A stretch of 64,000 nt of DNA, taken from the NCBI RefSeq assembly GCF_023061285.1, contig NZ_JAKGAM010000008.1, positions 1 to 64,000 of the forward strand. Direction: 5' to 3'. The notes under the pieces were generated by a model that had not been told where the DNA came from, did no database searches, and saw nothing but the letters and a program-made list of their open reading frames with translations. This stretch comes from Chromohalobacter nigrandesensis. Lineage in GTDB: Bacteria > Pseudomonadota > Gammaproteobacteria > Pseudomonadales > Halomonadaceae. Shown here piece by piece: positions 50,473-61,006 of the stretch (positions within the stretch are counted from its first letter, which is position 1; every line of letters starts with the position of its first letter). The translations under genes were made by a program, and so were the position numbers.

Positions 50473-51840
50473 ATGGCCAAGGTGCCCCCTGAATATACGC
50501 TGATCATCGGATTGGGTGTCTCCGGCCAAGCGATCGCGCGGCATCTGACTCGTCAGAAGGTGCCGTTCATGATGGCCGATACGCGTGAGACGCCTGCCGG
50601 CCTGGAGGCTTTTCGTGCTGCCTATCCGCACGTCGAGGTGGCGTGCGGTCCGTTGCAAGCGCTGGATATGTGCGAGGCGCGTGAAATCGTGGTCAGCCCG
50701 GGGGTCGATTTGCGCACGCCAGGGCTCGCCGAGTACGCGATTGGCGAAGGCGAGGGCCCGCATGTGGTCGGCGAAATCGCGCTCTTCGTACGTGCGTGTT
50801 GCGCACCGATCGCCGCCATCACCGGATCCAATGCCAAGTCGACGGTAACCACGTTGCTCGGCGAGATGGCGCAAGAGGCGGGGCGACACGTCGCGGTCGG
50901 GGGGAATCTGGGGACACCGGCGCTCGACTTGCTTGCTGAGGCGCCGGACGCCGAGCTGTTCGTGCTCGAACTCTCAAGCTTCCAGTTGGAAACCACCGCC
51001 TGGGTGGGTGCCGAGACGGCGGCGTTTCTCAATCTGTGTGAAGATCACCTGGATCGCCATGGCGACATGCACGGCTACCGGGCGGCGAAGCAGCGTGTCT
51101 TTCGTGGTGCGCGGCATGCCGTCGTCAATGCCGACGATGCCGCCACATGGCCCGATGCCCAGGTCCGCGAAGTGGCGCGATTCACTACCGGCTCCCCTTC
51201 TGGCGACGATTGGGGTATCGCCGAGCATGCAGGGGAATCCTGGCTGGTGCACGGCGACACGTGGTTGATGCCGACGCGGGATGTGCGCATGCCCGGGCGG
51301 CACAATCATGCCAATGCGCTGGCGGCCCTGGCGATGGGCGCGCAATTGGGACTGCCGCTGGCGGCGATGCGCCGCGTACTCGAGCATTTTCCTGGCTTGC
51401 CGCACCGAGGCGAGCTGGTAGTCGAGCGCGACGGGGTGCGCTGGATCAACGACTCCAAAGGCACCAATGTGGGCGCGACGTTGGCGGCGATTGACGGGGT
51501 CGGGCCGGTGCTCGAGGGGCGCCTGATCCTGCTGGCGGGGGGTGACGGCAAGGGCGCCGATTTCACACCACTGATCGAGCCGCTGAAGCGCTATGCGCGC
51601 GAGGCAGTGGTGTTCGGACGCGATGCTCAGCGGCTCGAGAATGTCATGTCCGGGCGCGTCCCGGTTACCTGTGTCGCCGACCTCGACGCGGCCATGCGGC
51701 GGGCGCAGGCCATTGCGTGCGCCGGTGACGCCGTCATGCTGTCGCCCGCATGCGCAAGCCTCGACCAGTTTCCCCATTACATGGCGCGCGGTGACGCCTT
51801 TCGACAGTGGCTGACGCAGGGTGGAGCGACGACATGCTAG
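50473..51840 (+). CDS. murD: UDP-MurNAc-L-alanine:D-glutamate ligase MurD
   Basis: MurD adds D-Glu to UDP-MurNAc-L-Ala. The 455-residue product has an N-terminal Rossmann-like domain (TLIIGLGVSGQAIARHL), the ATP loop ITGSNAKSTVTTLLGEMA (Ala in place of the more common Gly, as in some relatives), HRGELVVERDGVRWINDSKGTN in parts, and the terminal LSPACASLDQF. It starts 2 nt after mraY and overlaps ftsW by 7 bp. Confidence 0.96.
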   Translation: MAKVPPEYTLIIGLGVSGQAIARHLTRQKVPFMMADTRETPAGLEAFRAAYPHVEVACGPLQALDMCEAREIVVSPGVDLRTPGLAEYAIGEGEGPHVVGEIALFVRACCAPIAAITGSNAKSTVTTLLGEMAQEAGRHVAVGGNLGTPALDLLAEAPDAELFVLELSSFQLETTAWVGAETAAFLNLCEDHLDRHGDMHGYRAAKQRVFRGARHAVVNADDAATWPDAQVREVARFTTGSPSGDDWGIAEHAGESWLVHGDTWLMPTRDVRMPGRHNHANALAALAMGAQLGLPLAAMRRVLEHFPGLPHRGELVVERDGVRWINDSKGTNVGATLAAIDGVGPVLEGRLILLAGGDGKGADFTPLIEPLKRYAREAVVFGRDAQRLENVMSGRVPVTCVADLDAAMRRAQAIACAGDAVMLSPACASLDQFPHYMARGDAFRQWLTQGGATTC

Positions 51841-53018
51841 CGCGTTGGGAAAAACGGCTTTCTACCCAAGGACAGGCCACCGATGGGTGGTTGCTTCTGG
51901 CGACATTCTCGTTGTTGGTAATCGGCTGGATAATGGTGACGTCGGCGTCGTCTGAGATCGCGACCAGCCTCACCGGCAACCCTTATTACTTCAGTATCCG
52001 CCATGGCGTTTTCGTGCTTGGCTCGATCTTGTTCGGGCTCGTGGCGCTGTGTATACCGCTGGAGCGCTGGCGTTCCTGGGGGCCAGGTTTGCTGTTGTTG
52101 GGTATCGTGCTGCTTATCGCGGTGCTGCTCATCGGTCATGAAGTCAATGGCAGCAAGCGGTGGATCCCCTTGGGCTTTGCCAATATCCAGGCCTCGGAAG
52201 TTGCCAAGTTTTGCCTGATCGTTTACTTCGCCGATTATTTGCAACGTTATCTCCCAGAAGTGCGCCGTGATTGGGGCGCCTTCTTGCGCCCGTTCGTGGT
52301 GCTTGGGGTGTACGTGGCACTTTTGATATTCGAGCCGGATTACGGGGCTGTCGTGGTGATCGGCAGTTGCATGATGGGCATGCTGTTGATGTCGGGTGCG
52401 CCGTTGGGACGTTTTGGGCTTGTCATGATCGTAGTCGTAGTCGCCGGTGGCTTGCTGGCCGTGGCCGAGCCCTATCGCCTGGAGCGCATTACCAGCTTCG
52501 CCAACCCCTGGGCCGATCAGTACTCCAGTGGCTATCAGTTGACGCAAGCATTGATCGCCTTTGGGCGTGGGCATTGGTTGGGCCTGGGGCTCGGGAACAG
52601 TGTCCAGAAGTTGTTTTATCTGCCCGAGGCGCATACCGATTTCGTGTTCGCGGTGCTGGCGGAAGAGCTGGGGCTGATCGGGGCCGTGGGCGTCGTCTGC
52701 ATGTTTGCGCTGCTCGTCTTTCGTGGGCTTCGTATCGGACGCAAGGCCGAGTTGCGTGGCTGGGCTTTCTCCGCTTGCCTGTGTTATGGCATTTCGCTGG
52801 TGTTCGGGGCACAGGCATTTATCAATATTGCCGTCAGCACGGGCATGCTGCCCACTAAGGGGCTGACCTTGCCGCTCTTGAGTTACGGGGGCTCCAGCCT
52901 GGCGGTAAGCTGTGTCATGGTCGCCTTGTTGTTGCGCGTCGACGCCGAAATGCGGGCCAAGACGCGTGCTACCCAGGCGGCACGCCAAGCCAAGAAGCAA
53001 GAAAGAGGAGAACGCTAG
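51834..53018 (+). CDS. ftsW: Septal peptidoglycan polymerase FtsW
   Basis: FtsW is the SEDS-family glycosyltransferase of the septum, working with FtsI. The 394-residue polytopic product has about ten membrane helices, HEVNGSKRWIPLGFANIQASEVAKF in parts (the SEDS active-site loop), FEPDYGAVVVIGSCMM with the conserved Asp, and the C-terminal MLPTKGLTLPLLSYGGSSL. I choose ATG 51834 (MLARWEKRLS), overlapping the murD stop; an earlier in-frame ATG at 51807 is deep in murD. Confidence 0.95.
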   Translation: MLARWEKRLSTQGQATDGWLLLATFSLLVIGWIMVTSASSEIATSLTGNPYYFSIRHGVFVLGSILFGLVALCIPLERWRSWGPGLLLLGIVLLIAVLLIGHEVNGSKRWIPLGFANIQASEVAKFCLIVYFADYLQRYLPEVRRDWGAFLRPFVVLGVYVALLIFEPDYGAVVVIGSCMMGMLLMSGAPLGRFGLVMIVVVVAGGLLAVAEPYRLERITSFANPWADQYSSGYQLTQALIAFGRGHWLGLGLGNSVQKLFYLPEAHTDFVFAVLAEELGLIGAVGVVCMFALLVFRGLRIGRKAELRGWAFSACLCYGISLVFGAQAFINIAVSTGMLPTKGLTLPLLSYGGSSLAVSCVMVALLLRVDAEMRAKTRATQAARQAKKQERGER

Positions 53019-54112
53019 TGCCTGACCAGCAAGTGTCCCGTGTTCTGATCATGGCCGGCGGGACCGGCGGCCACGTGGTGCCCGCGCTATCGTTGGCCAA
53101 GGCGCTGCGCGAACGTGGTGTCGTGGTGGAATGGTTGGGCAGTCCTCGAGGAATCGAGAACCAATTGGTACCGGCGGCGGATATTACCCTGCACCGCGTG
53201 CAAGTCTCCGGCCTGCGTGGCAACGGTATCGCCGGGTGGCTGTTGGCCCCATGGCGTCTGGCTAAAGCCATCTGGCAGGCACGCCAGGTGATCGCCACAT
53301 TCGACCCGCAACTGGTGGTCGGGCTGGGTGGTTTCGCCAGTGGTCCCGGCGGGCTGGCCGCCTGGTTGATGCGGCGGCGTTTGATCATTCATGAACAAAA
53401 CGCCGTGGCCGGGATGACCAATCGTTATCTAGCGCGTCTGGCGGATCGCGTCTATGCCGCGTTTCCAGGTGCGTTCGGTGAACGTCAGGTGGAGGTGGTG
53501 GGGAACCCCGTACGCGGTGATATCGCGACGTTGGGCGAGACCCCGCGGGATGTCGAGACGCTTGGCGCGCGGCCCTTGCGGTTGCTGGTACTGGGTGGCT
53601 CGCTGGGCGCGCAGGCGCTGAATACCCATGTGCCCCGCGCTGTGGCGCAATTGCCGGCGGCAAGTCGTCCTGCGGTGCGTCATCAAGCAGGGCGCGACAA
53701 GGAAGCCGCGACGCAAGCGGAATACGCCGAGGTGGAGGTCAACGCCGAGGTCAGCGCCTTCATCGACGATATGGCGGCGGCCTATGACTGGGCGGACCTG
53801 ATTGTCTGTCGTGCCGGCGCCTTGACGGTTGCCGAACTCGCTGCAGCGGCCAAGCCCTCGGTATTGGTGCCGTTTCCGCATGCCGTCGACGATCATCAGA
53901 CACTCAACGCGCGGCAATTGGTCGATGCCGGTGCCGCGCGTTTGATGCCGCAGGAACAATTGTCGGCGGCGAGCCTCGCCGAGACATTGGCGGCACTTCT
54001 CGAACCCGAGACCTTGGATACCATGGCGATCGCGGCACGCTCCGAGGCGCGCCTGGAAGCGGTCGAGCGCATGGTGGCAGGGTGCATGGAGGCAAATCTT
54101 GACAGCCAATAA
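53018..54112 (+). CDS. murG: Lipid II synthase MurG
   Basis: MurG adds GlcNAc from UDP-GlcNAc to lipid I at the cytoplasmic face. The 364-residue GT-B protein has the G-loops [21 protein letters not shown] and [12 protein letters not shown], plus the UDP-binding [22 protein letters not shown] in parts. It starts at GTG 53018, sharing a base with the ftsW TAG, and overlaps murC by 14 bp. Confidence 0.96.
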   Translation: MPDQQVSRVLIMAGGTGGHVVPALSLAKALRERGVVVEWLGSPRGIENQLVPAADITLHRVQVSGLRGNGIAGWLLAPWRLAKAIWQARQVIATFDPQLVVGLGGFASGPGGLAAWLMRRRLIIHEQNAVAGMTNRYLARLADRVYAAFPGAFGERQVEVVGNPVRGDIATLGETPRDVETLGARPLRLLVLGGSLGAQALNTHVPRAVAQLPAASRPAVRHQAGRDKEAATQAEYAEVEVNAEVSAFIDDMAAAYDWADLIVCRAGALTVAELAAAAKPSVLVPFPHAVDDHQTLNARQLVDAGAARLMPQEQLSAASLAETLAALLEPETLDTMAIAARSEARLEAVERMVAGCMEANLDSQ

Positions 54113-55565
54113 CGTTCCCGGCCCAACTCGCCCGAGCCGCACCGGGTTGGGTATGCGCCGCATTCATCATATTCATTTCGTGGGCATCGGCGGTGCCGGC
54201 ATGTGCGGGATCGCCGAAGTGCTGACCAATCAGGGCTATGCGGTCAGCGGCAGCGACCTGCGTGAGTCGCCTGTCACGCGACATCTTCGCGAGTGCGGCA
54301 TTCGCGTGTGCATTGGGCACGTCGACGAGCACGCCCAGGGCGCCGATGTGCTGGTCGTCTCCACGGCGGTCGACACCGAGAACCCGGAGATTCGCTGGGC
54401 GCGCGAGCATCGCATTCCCGTCGTCCGGCGTGCGGAGATGCTTGCCGAATTGATGCGGTTTCGCCATGGCATCGCCGTGGCGGGTACGCATGGCAAGACC
54501 ACTACCACCAGCCTGACCTCGACGCTGCTCGGTGAGGGCGGGCTCGACCCAACCTTCGTGATCGGCGGCAAGCTGACCAGTGCCGGTGCCAACGCACGTC
54601 TGGGCGAGGGCGATTACCTGGTGGCCGAAGCCGACGAGTCGGATGCCTCGTTCCTGCACTTGCAGCCGATGGTCTCGATCGTCACCAATATCGATGCCGA
54701 TCACATGGCGACCTACGGGGGAGATTTTTCGCGGCTCAAGGATACCTTCCTGGAGTTCTTGCACAATCTGCCCTTCTATGGGTTGGCGGTGCTGTGCCTA
54801 GACGATGATAACGTGCGTAGTCTGATTCCGCGCCTCCAGCGTCAGTTCGTCACCTACGGTTTCGCCGAGGATGCCGATTACCGATTATGCGATTTCGTCC
54901 AGCGCGGTGGCGTGGTGCATTTTACCGCCGAGCGCCCGCCGGGCATGGCACCGCTCGAGATCCAGTTGGGGATGCCGGGGTGCCATAATGCTCTCAATGC
55001 GTTGGCGGCGATCGCCGTGGCCAGCGATGCGGGCGTCGATGACGCGGCTATCCAGCGCGGCCTGGCGCATTTCGCCGGCGTGGGACGGCGTTTCCAGGTG
55101 CATGGGCAGTTCCCGACACCGGCCGCCGACGGCGAGGTCATGCTGGTCGACGATTACGGCCATCATCCACGTGAGGTGGAAATGGTCATCGACGCGGTGC
55201 GCGCGGGCTGGCCCGAGCGTCGTCTGGTCATGCTGTACCAGCCGCATCGCTATTCGCGTACGCGAGATCTGTACGAGGATTTCGTGCGTGTGCTCTCGGG
55301 CGTGGATACGCTGTTGCTGCTGGATGTCTACAGCGCCGGGGAAGTCCCCATTCCAGGTGCGGAGGGTCGGACATTGGCCGGGTCGATTCGTCAACGTGGC
55401 CAGGTCGATCCTCTGTTCGTCGAAAGCAAGCAGGAGCTGCCGGCGTTGTTGTCACGCGTGCTGCGCCCCGACGATATTCTGATCACCCAGGGCGCCGGTG
55501 ATATCGGCGGGATCTCGCTGCGTCTGGCTGGTTGCCGGTTACACCTGGATGGAATGGAACTATGA
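54099..55565 (+). CDS. murC: UDP-MurNAc:L-alanine ligase MurC
   Basis: MurC adds the first stem residue, L-Ala, to UDP-MurNAc. The 488-residue product has a dinucleotide-like N-domain ([18 protein letters not shown]), the ATP loop [30 protein letters not shown], and [15 protein letters not shown]. The start is TTG 54099, supported by GGAGG about 6 nt upstream. It overlaps murG and ddl. Confidence 0.96.
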   Translation: MTANNVPGPTRPSRTGLGMRRIHHIHFVGIGGAGMCGIAEVLTNQGYAVSGSDLRESPVTRHLRECGIRVCIGHVDEHAQGADVLVVSTAVDTENPEIRWAREHRIPVVRRAEMLAELMRFRHGIAVAGTHGKTTTTSLTSTLLGEGGLDPTFVIGGKLTSAGANARLGEGDYLVAEADESDASFLHLQPMVSIVTNIDADHMATYGGDFSRLKDTFLEFLHNLPFYGLAVLCLDDDNVRSLIPRLQRQFVTYGFAEDADYRLCDFVQRGGVVHFTAERPPGMAPLEIQLGMPGCHNALNALAAIAVASDAGVDDAAIQRGLAHFAGVGRRFQVHGQFPTPAADGEVMLVDDYGHHPREVEMVIDAVRAGWPERRLVMLYQPHRYSRTRDLYEDFVRVLSGVDTLLLLDVYSAGEVPIPGAEGRTLAGSIRQRGQVDPLFVESKQELPALLSRVLRPDDILITQGAGDIGGISLRLAGCRLHLDGMEL

Positions 55566-56506
55566 ATGACAGCGTGACGAACGAGGGGCCGAAGCGCCAG
55601 CATCCGGGACGCGTCGTCGTGGTATACGGCGGCCGTTCCGCTGAGCGTGAAGTGTCGTTGCTCAGTGGTCGCGCGATCCTGGCATCGCTCGAGCGTAGCG
55701 GTGTGGACGTGCGCGGATTCGATTTTGCCGGCGGTGGATTGAGTGGATTGGAAGCGCTTGCGCCGGAGCGTGTCTTCATCGCCATGCATGGCCGGGACGG
55801 TGAGGACGGCTCCCTGCAGGGTGCCCTGGAGCTGCTGGACATCCCTTATACGGGCAGCGGTGTGCTGGCCTCTGCGTTGGGGATGGACAAGGAACGCACC
55901 AAACAGTTCTGGCGTGCCCATGGCCTGCCCACACCGGAAAGCGTCATGTTGGAAGGGGCGGTGGACTGGGATGCCGTCATCGAGACCCTGGGGCTGCCTT
56001 TGATCGTCAAACCGGTGCATGAAGGCTCGACCCTCGGGATCAGCATCGTCGGCACACGGCAAGAGTTGATCGCGGCGCATGCCGAGGCGGCGCGCTTCGA
56101 TAGCGCGATCATGGCCGAGCGTTTCGTGCAGGGCGAGGAATATACCGTGTCGCTGCTTGGCGACGAGGTCTTGCCGGCGATTCGCGTCGAGGTACCCAGC
56201 GGCTTTTACGATTACCAGGCCAAGTATCATTCCGATACCACACGCTATCTACTGCCTTGCGGCCTCGAGGCTACCGAGGAGCGGGCACTGGGCGAGCTGT
56301 GCCGCTGCGCGTTCGAGGTGATCGGCGGCAGCGGCTGGGGACGTGTCGATGTGATGCGCGATGCGCAGGGAGGCTTCTGGCTCCTCGAAGTCAACACGGT
56401 GCCGGGCATGACCGATCATAGCCTGGTGCCGCAAGCGGCAGCGCATGCCGGGCTCGACTTCGACGCGCTGGTGTTGCGAATTCTCGACGCCACGTTCGAC
56501 GAGTGA
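55562..56506 (+). CDS. ddl: D-alanine:D-alanine ligase
   Basis: Ddl makes D-Ala-D-Ala for MurF. The 314-residue ATP-grasp protein has [21 protein letters not shown], the [26 protein letters not shown] region, [17 protein letters not shown], and the metal-binding [18 protein letters not shown]. The dcw location (murC-ddl-ftsQ) fits the DdlB type. I choose ATG 55562, which overlaps the murC TGA, over an earlier ATG-less extension. Confidence 0.95.
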   Translation: MNDSVTNEGPKRQHPGRVVVVYGGRSAEREVSLLSGRAILASLERSGVDVRGFDFAGGGLSGLEALAPERVFIAMHGRDGEDGSLQGALELLDIPYTGSGVLASALGMDKERTKQFWRAHGLPTPESVMLEGAVDWDAVIETLGLPLIVKPVHEGSTLGISIVGTRQELIAAHAEAARFDSAIMAERFVQGEEYTVSLLGDEVLPAIRVEVPSGFYDYQAKYHSDTTRYLLPCGLEATEERALGELCRCAFEVIGGSGWGRVDVMRDAQGGFWLLEVNTVPGMTDHSLVPQAAAHAGLDFDALVLRILDATFDE

Positions 56507-56513
56507 CGCGGCA

Positions 56514-57236
56514 ATGAAGGAGGCCGGTTTGCGCGGAGCCTTGTTAGGCTTGATCTTGTTGGCCGTTTTACTCGGCGCGGGTGGGCGTACGTTGTGGCTG
56601 TGGCTCGACCGGCCCATCGAGCGGGTCTCCATCGGCGGTGATCTGCACTACGTTTCGGCGGCCTACTTGCAGCGCAATCTCGCGCCCTTGGTCAGCGGCG
56701 AGACCTGGCTATCCATCGATCTCGACGAAGTGCGCGACAAGGCACGCGATGTCGACTGGCTGTCGGAGGTGAAAGTCTCGCGAGAGTGGCCGGATGCGCT
56801 ACGCTTCGAGCTTTTCGAACAAGCACCGGTCGCATACTGGAATGACGACGAGCTGCTCAATACGCATGGCGAACCTTTTTCGCCAGGCCCCGTCGATGAC
56901 TTCGATGAACCCTTGCCGGATCTGGCGGGCCCCGAGGGTAGCGGGCCGGAAGTATTGGCATATCTCGATTCGTTGCGGCGCCGCCTGGAAACCTTGGACT
57001 TGAGTGTGACGCAATTGCGGTTGGAAGACCGTGGCGCTTGGCGTTTTCAGGTCAATGATAGTGTGTGGGTTATCCTGGGGCGTGCCGATCTCGAATCTCG
57101 TCTGGCGCGTTTTACCGCGGCTTGGCAACGACAGTTGGGGACGCAGGCGTCGCAAATTCGCTACATCGATTTACGCTACCCCAATGGTGTTTCCGTCGCC
57201 TGGCATGGACAGACCGAAACAGATGCGACAGAGTAA
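56514..57236 (+). CDS. ftsQ: Cell division protein FtsQ
   Basis: FtsQ is a bitopic divisome protein that recruits FtsB/FtsL. The 240-residue product from ATG 56514 (MKEAGLRGALLG) has one transmembrane helix (LRGALLGLILLAVLLGAG), a POTRA domain (IERVSIGGDLHYVSAAYLQRNL), and the beta-domain ending YIDLRYPNGVSVAWHG. The cytoplasmic tail is very short. The longer frame from 56445 lies inside ddl. Confidence 0.93.
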   Translation: MKEAGLRGALLGLILLAVLLGAGGRTLWLWLDRPIERVSIGGDLHYVSAAYLQRNLAPLVSGETWLSIDLDEVRDKARDVDWLSEVKVSREWPDALRFELFEQAPVAYWNDDELLNTHGEPFSPGPVDDFDEPLPDLAGPEGSGPEVLAYLDSLRRRLETLDLSVTQLRLEDRGAWRFQVNDSVWVILGRADLESRLARFTAAWQRQLGTQASQIRYIDLRYPNGVSVAWHGQTETDATE

Positions 57237-57344
57237 TGGTACAGTTGCCTTTTTCGGCGCCAGGCCACGAAATCCGGGCGGTGGGGGTTTCCCTTTTTGA
57301 AAAAATCACCGTATTCTGAGTCCGGTTTCATTTGTTGGGTGGTG

Positions 57345-57369
57345 ATGTGAAGTCACATGTTCCTATAAT
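57345..57369 (+). promoter_or_regulatory. Probable ftsA promoter -10 and adjacent palindrome
   Basis: In the 200-bp ftsQ-ftsA gap, TATAAT lies at 57364-57369, about 69 nt before the ftsA ATG. Immediately upstream, 57345-57358 is a perfect inverted repeat, ATGTGA-AG-TCACAT, where the -35 region would be. No convincing -35 hexamer is visible, so an activator or repressor may bind the palindrome. The 2-nt gap rules out a standard CRP/FNR site. Confidence 0.5.
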
Positions 57370-57437
57370 TGGCCCAGTACGTTTTTATAGATCAATGAAT
57401 TTCAACCCCAGTGCAGTTCGAGGAGTGACCCCGACCT

Positions 57438-58709
57438 ATGGCAGGACAATCCAATGATTCCAACATGGTGGTCGGGCTGGATATCGGAACGTCCAAGGTG
57501 GTGGCTATCGTCGGCCAGCCTTCCGATGATGGAAGCATCGAGATCGCAGGTATCGGCTCGCACCCCTCGCGTGGCATGAAAAAAGGGGTCGTCATCAATA
57601 TCGAGTCGACCGTGCAGTCGATTCAGCGTGCCGTCGAGGAAGCCGAGTTGATGGCGGGTTGCGATATTCACTCGGTGTATGTTGGCGTGGCGGGTAGTCA
57701 TATCAGCTCGATGAATTCCGACGGTGTCGTGGCCATCAAGGAGCGGGAAGTAACACCTTCGGATATCGATCGGGTCATCGATTCGGCCCGCGCACGTGCT
57801 ATTTCCGAAGGGCAGCGTATTCTTCATGTGTTGCCCCAGGAATTCGCCATCGACAATCAGGAAGGTATCCGCGAGCCTTTGGGAATGTCCGGTGTACGTC
57901 TCGAGGCGCGGGTTCACTTGGTCACGGCGGCATTGAATGCCGTGCAGAATATCGAAAAATGCGTGCGTCGCTGCGGTCTGGAAGTCGATGACATCATTCT
58001 GGAGCAGTTGGCTTCCAGTCATGCGGTATTGACGGAAGACGAACGCGAGCTGGGCGTATGCATGGTGGATATCGGCGGCGGTACCACCGATATCGCCGTG
58101 TTTACCGAAGGCGCCATACGCCATACGGCGGTGATTCCCATCGCGGGGGATCAGGTGACCAACGATATCGCCATGGCATTGCGCACGCCGACGCAGTATG
58201 CGGAAGACATCAAGGTCAAATACGCCTGCGCGCTGACCCAGCTCGCGAGCAGCGATGAAATGATCAAGGTTCCCAGCGTGGGAGACAGGCCGGCGCGCGA
58301 TCTTTCTCGCCAGGCGTTGGCCGAAGTGGTCGAACCGCGCTATGAAGAATTGTTTACATTGGTACGCGAAGAATTACGGCGTAGTGGCTACGAAGATCTC
58401 GTGGCGGCCGGTGTGGTGCTGACCGGTGGTACGTCGCGCATGGAGGGTGTCGTCGAGCTGGCTGAAGAAATCTTTCACATGCCCGTGCGAATTGCTTATC
58501 CCCAAAACGTTCGCGGCCTCGCCGATGTCGTTCGTAACCCGATTTATTCGACGGGAGTGGGTTTGCTACTCTACGGTATGAATGATGCCAAACGTAATGC
58601 TGTCGTGTCGGCTCAGCCCCGTAGAGAAGAGGCTCATACCCGACGTGGACAAAGGCAGGAACGCTCGGGGTTGGAAAGGATCAAAGGCTGGTTTAAAGGA
58701 AATTTCTGA
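57438..58709 (+). CDS. ftsA: Cell division actin homologue FtsA
   Basis: FtsA anchors FtsZ to the membrane and signals to the divisome. The 423-residue product has the actin phosphate-1 motif VGLDIGTSKVVAIVG, the subdomain 1C region, phosphate-2 MVDIGGGTTDIAVF, the adenosine motif GVVLTGGTSRMEGVVELAEE, and a C-terminal amphipathic membrane helix RIKGWFKGNF. A 200-bp gap before it suggests its own promoter. Confidence 0.97.
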   Translation: MAGQSNDSNMVVGLDIGTSKVVAIVGQPSDDGSIEIAGIGSHPSRGMKKGVVINIESTVQSIQRAVEEAELMAGCDIHSVYVGVAGSHISSMNSDGVVAIKEREVTPSDIDRVIDSARARAISEGQRILHVLPQEFAIDNQEGIREPLGMSGVRLEARVHLVTAALNAVQNIEKCVRRCGLEVDDIILEQLASSHAVLTEDERELGVCMVDIGGGTTDIAVFTEGAIRHTAVIPIAGDQVTNDIAMALRTPTQYAEDIKVKYACALTQLASSDEMIKVPSVGDRPARDLSRQALAEVVEPRYEELFTLVREELRRSGYEDLVAAGVVLTGGTSRMEGVVELAEEIFHMPVRIAYPQNVRGLADVVRNPIYSTGVGLLLYGMNDAKRNAVVSAQPRREEAHTRRGQRQERSGLERIKGWFKGNF

Positions 58710-58747
58710 GAGGGCCGCACTGGTAGCGGTCACAGGAGACGGGGCTT

Positions 58748-59932
58748 ATGTTCGAACTGGTAGATAACGCACCTTCTAGCAGCGCGGTTATCAAGGTGAT
58801 TGGCGTCGGTGGTGGTGGTGGCAATGCCGTCAACCACATGGTCGAAAGCAACATCGAAGGCGTTGAGTTCATCTGCGCCAATACCGACGCTCAGGCACTC
58901 AAGCGCGTCGCTGCCAAGACCGTGCTTCAGCTCGGCAGTGAAATCACCAAGGGGCTGGGAGCTGGCGCCAGCCCCGAGGTTGGTCGTCAAGCGGCGACGG
59001 AAGACCGTGAACGGATCGCCGAGCTGCTGCAAGGCGCTGACATGGTGTTCATCACGGCTGGCATGGGCGGTGGTACTGGTACCGGTGGCGCGCCTATCGT
59101 GGCTCAAGTCGCCAAGGAACTGGGTATTTTGACCGTGGCGGTGGTGACGCGTCCGTTCCCCTTCGAGGGGCCCAAGCGTATGCGGGCTGCCGAGGAAGGC
59201 ATGGAAGCGCTGTCCGAGTATGTCGACTCGCTGATTACCATTCCCAACGAGAAGCTGCTCGCGGTGCTCGGCAAGAATGCCAGCCTGCTGTCGGCATTCA
59301 GTGCCGCCAACGACGTGCTGCTGGGCGCCGTCCAGGGAATCGCCGAGCTGATCACCAGCCCGGGCATCATCAACGTCGACTTTGCCGATGTGCGCACCGT
59401 GATGTCCGAGATGGGCATGGCGATGATGGGGACCGGCGCAGCGGCTGGCGAAAATCGCGCTCGTGAAGCCGCAGAAAAGGCTATCCGTAGTCCCTTGCTG
59501 GAAGATATCGACCTGCATGGCGCGCGCGGCATTCTGGTCAACATTACAGCGGGGCCAGACCTTTCCATCGGCGAGTTCAACGATGTCGGGGCTACCGTGC
59601 AGGAGTTCGCTTCCCAGGAGGCGACGATCGTGGTGGGGACGTCCATCGATATGGAATTGTCCGACGAGTTGCGCGTCACCGTGGTGGCGGCGGGTCTCGA
59701 GGGCGTCAAGGAGAAAGCGACAGTCGCCGCACCGCAACGCGAAACTGTTGCGGCGGCGCGCAGTGCCGAATCGCCTGATTATCGCAAGCTGCAGCAGCCC
59801 ACAGTCATGCGTCAGCAGGCTGCCAAGGAGCAGGATGAGTCGACAAAATCTCGGCAGGAGTCGCGTCGCAAGTCGCAAGAACTCGATGACTACCTGGATA
59901 TCCCGGCGTTTCTGCGCCGTCAGGCAGATTGA
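58748..59932 (+). CDS. ftsZ: Cell division tubulin homologue FtsZ
   Basis: FtsZ is the GTPase that forms the division ring. The 394-residue product has the tubulin signature GGGTGTG at about 107-113, the T7 loop [11 protein letters not shown], a variable linker (about 320-375), and the conserved C-terminal peptide [14 protein letters not shown] that binds FtsA and ZipA. It is 38 nt downstream of ftsA. Confidence 0.98.
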   Translation: MFELVDNAPSSSAVIKVIGVGGGGGNAVNHMVESNIEGVEFICANTDAQALKRVAAKTVLQLGSEITKGLGAGASPEVGRQAATEDRERIAELLQGADMVFITAGMGGGTGTGGAPIVAQVAKELGILTVAVVTRPFPFEGPKRMRAAEEGMEALSEYVDSLITIPNEKLLAVLGKNASLLSAFSAANDVLLGAVQGIAELITSPGIINVDFADVRTVMSEMGMAMMGTGAAAGENRAREAAEKAIRSPLLEDIDLHGARGILVNITAGPDLSIGEFNDVGATVQEFASQEATIVVGTSIDMELSDELRVTVVAAGLEGVKEKATVAAPQRETVAAARSAESPDYRKLQQPTVMRQQAAKEQDESTKSRQESRRKSQELDDYLDIPAFLRRQAD

Positions 59933-59977
59933 ACGGACGACATGCTGGGCGCATAGGCGTGGCCAGGCGACATTTTT

Positions 59978-60019
59978 TTGTTGAAACGCTCGTTCGGTGT
60001 TATAGTGAACAGCGTTTCA
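59978..60019 (+). promoter_or_regulatory. lpxC promoter within an inverted repeat
   Basis: A -35-like TTGTTG (59978-59983) and TATAGT (60001-60006) are 17 nt apart, 42 nt before the lpxC ATG. An inverted repeat flanks the -10: TGAAACGCT (59982-59990) with AGCGTTTCA (60011-60019), extended inward by GTTC/GAAC. It could be an operator, or a hairpin whose right arm is in the 5' leader. Confidence 0.55.
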
Positions 60020-60047
60020 TAACGATTTCCAAGCTTGGCTTACGCCC

Positions 60048-60959
60048 ATGATTAGACAACGAACATTAAAGAATACTATCCGTGCCACTGGTGTGGGGTT
60101 GCACTCAGGTGAAAAGGTCTACCTGACGTTGCGTCCTGCGCCGGTCAATACTGGCGTCGTCTTCGTACGTACCGATCTCGATCCAGTGGTCCAGATTGCT
60201 GCCAGCGCCGAATATGTGACCGATACGACGCTTTGCACCGCACTGTCGCGTGATGGCGTCAAGGTCGCGACGGTGGAGCATCTGATGTCGGCGTTTGCCG
60301 GCCTGGGGATCGACAATATTTTCGTCGAGCTCAGTGCCCCGGAAGTGCCTATCATGGATGGCAGTGCCGGTCCGTTCGTCTTCTTGATTCAGTCGGCAGG
60401 CATCGCTGAACAGGGGGCGGCCAAGAAGTTCATCCGCATCAAGCGTGAGATCGTGGTGGAAGAGGATGACAAGGAAGCGCGCTTCTTGCCGCATAACGGT
60501 TTTAAAGTAGCGTTTGCCATCGACTTCGATCATCCTGTCTTCGCGCACCAGAAGCAGACGGCAAGCGTCGACTTCTCGACGACTTCTTTCGTGAAGGAAG
60601 TTTCCCGCGCGCGCACTTTTGGTTTCATGCGTGATCTGGAGTTCCTGCGCGCCCAGAATCTGGCGCTTGGTGGAAGCCTGGATAACGCCATCGTCGTCGA
60701 TGATTACCGGATCGTGAACGAAGGTGGGTTGCGCTATGACGATGAGTTCGTCAAGCACAAGGTGCTCGACGCCATCGGCGACCTGTATCAACTCGGGCAT
60801 AGTCTTATCGGTGAATTCCGAGGCGTCAAATCCGGCCATGGCTTGAATAACAAGTTATGCCGTGCCTTGATGGCTCAGCAGGATGCCTGGGAAATCGTGA
60901 CCTTCGAAGACGAGACGCAAGCAGCGCCTATCTCCTATGCGGCGCCAGCATTGGCCTGA
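60048..60959 (+). CDS. lpxC: UDP-3-O-acyl-GlcNAc deacetylase LpxC
   Basis: LpxC catalyses the committed, zinc-dependent step of lipid A synthesis. The 303-residue product has [20 protein letters not shown] split, the zinc His78 in [18 protein letters not shown], and the second zinc site [16 protein letters not shown] (His237/Asp241-like). The tail [13 protein letters not shown] resembles the degradation-prone C-terminus that FtsH recognises in E. coli. Last gene of the dcw cluster, closed by a terminator. Confidence 0.98.
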   Translation: MIRQRTLKNTIRATGVGLHSGEKVYLTLRPAPVNTGVVFVRTDLDPVVQIAASAEYVTDTTLCTALSRDGVKVATVEHLMSAFAGLGIDNIFVELSAPEVPIMDGSAGPFVFLIQSAGIAEQGAAKKFIRIKREIVVEEDDKEARFLPHNGFKVAFAIDFDHPVFAHQKQTASVDFSTTSFVKEVSRARTFGFMRDLEFLRAQNLALGGSLDNAIVVDDYRIVNEGGLRYDDEFVKHKVLDAIGDLYQLGHSLIGEFRGVKSGHGLNNKLCRALMAQQDAWEIVTFEDETQAAPISYAAPALA

Positions 60960-61006
60960 TAGTCACGCCGTTTGTAAGATGTAAGCGTAAGACCAAGCTT
61001 TTATTG

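Noticed and set aside
49496-50503. 335-codon same-strand frame over mraY
   Set aside because: Shifted frame of mraY rich in Arg/Gly; mraY motifs are all in the other frame.
51837-53000. 387-codon open frame antisense to ftsW
   Set aside because: Exactly mirrors ftsW, His/Gln/Arg-rich composition with no recognisable domain; an artefact of GC-rich third positions.
57345-57358. CRP or FNR binding site
   Set aside because: Half-sites resemble TGTGA/TCACA but are 2 nt apart, whereas CRP needs 6 and FNR uses a different half-site; kept only as an unnamed palindrome.
58730-59878. 382-codon open frame antisense to ftsZ
   Set aside because: Complement of a clear ftsZ; low-complexity composition and no family features.
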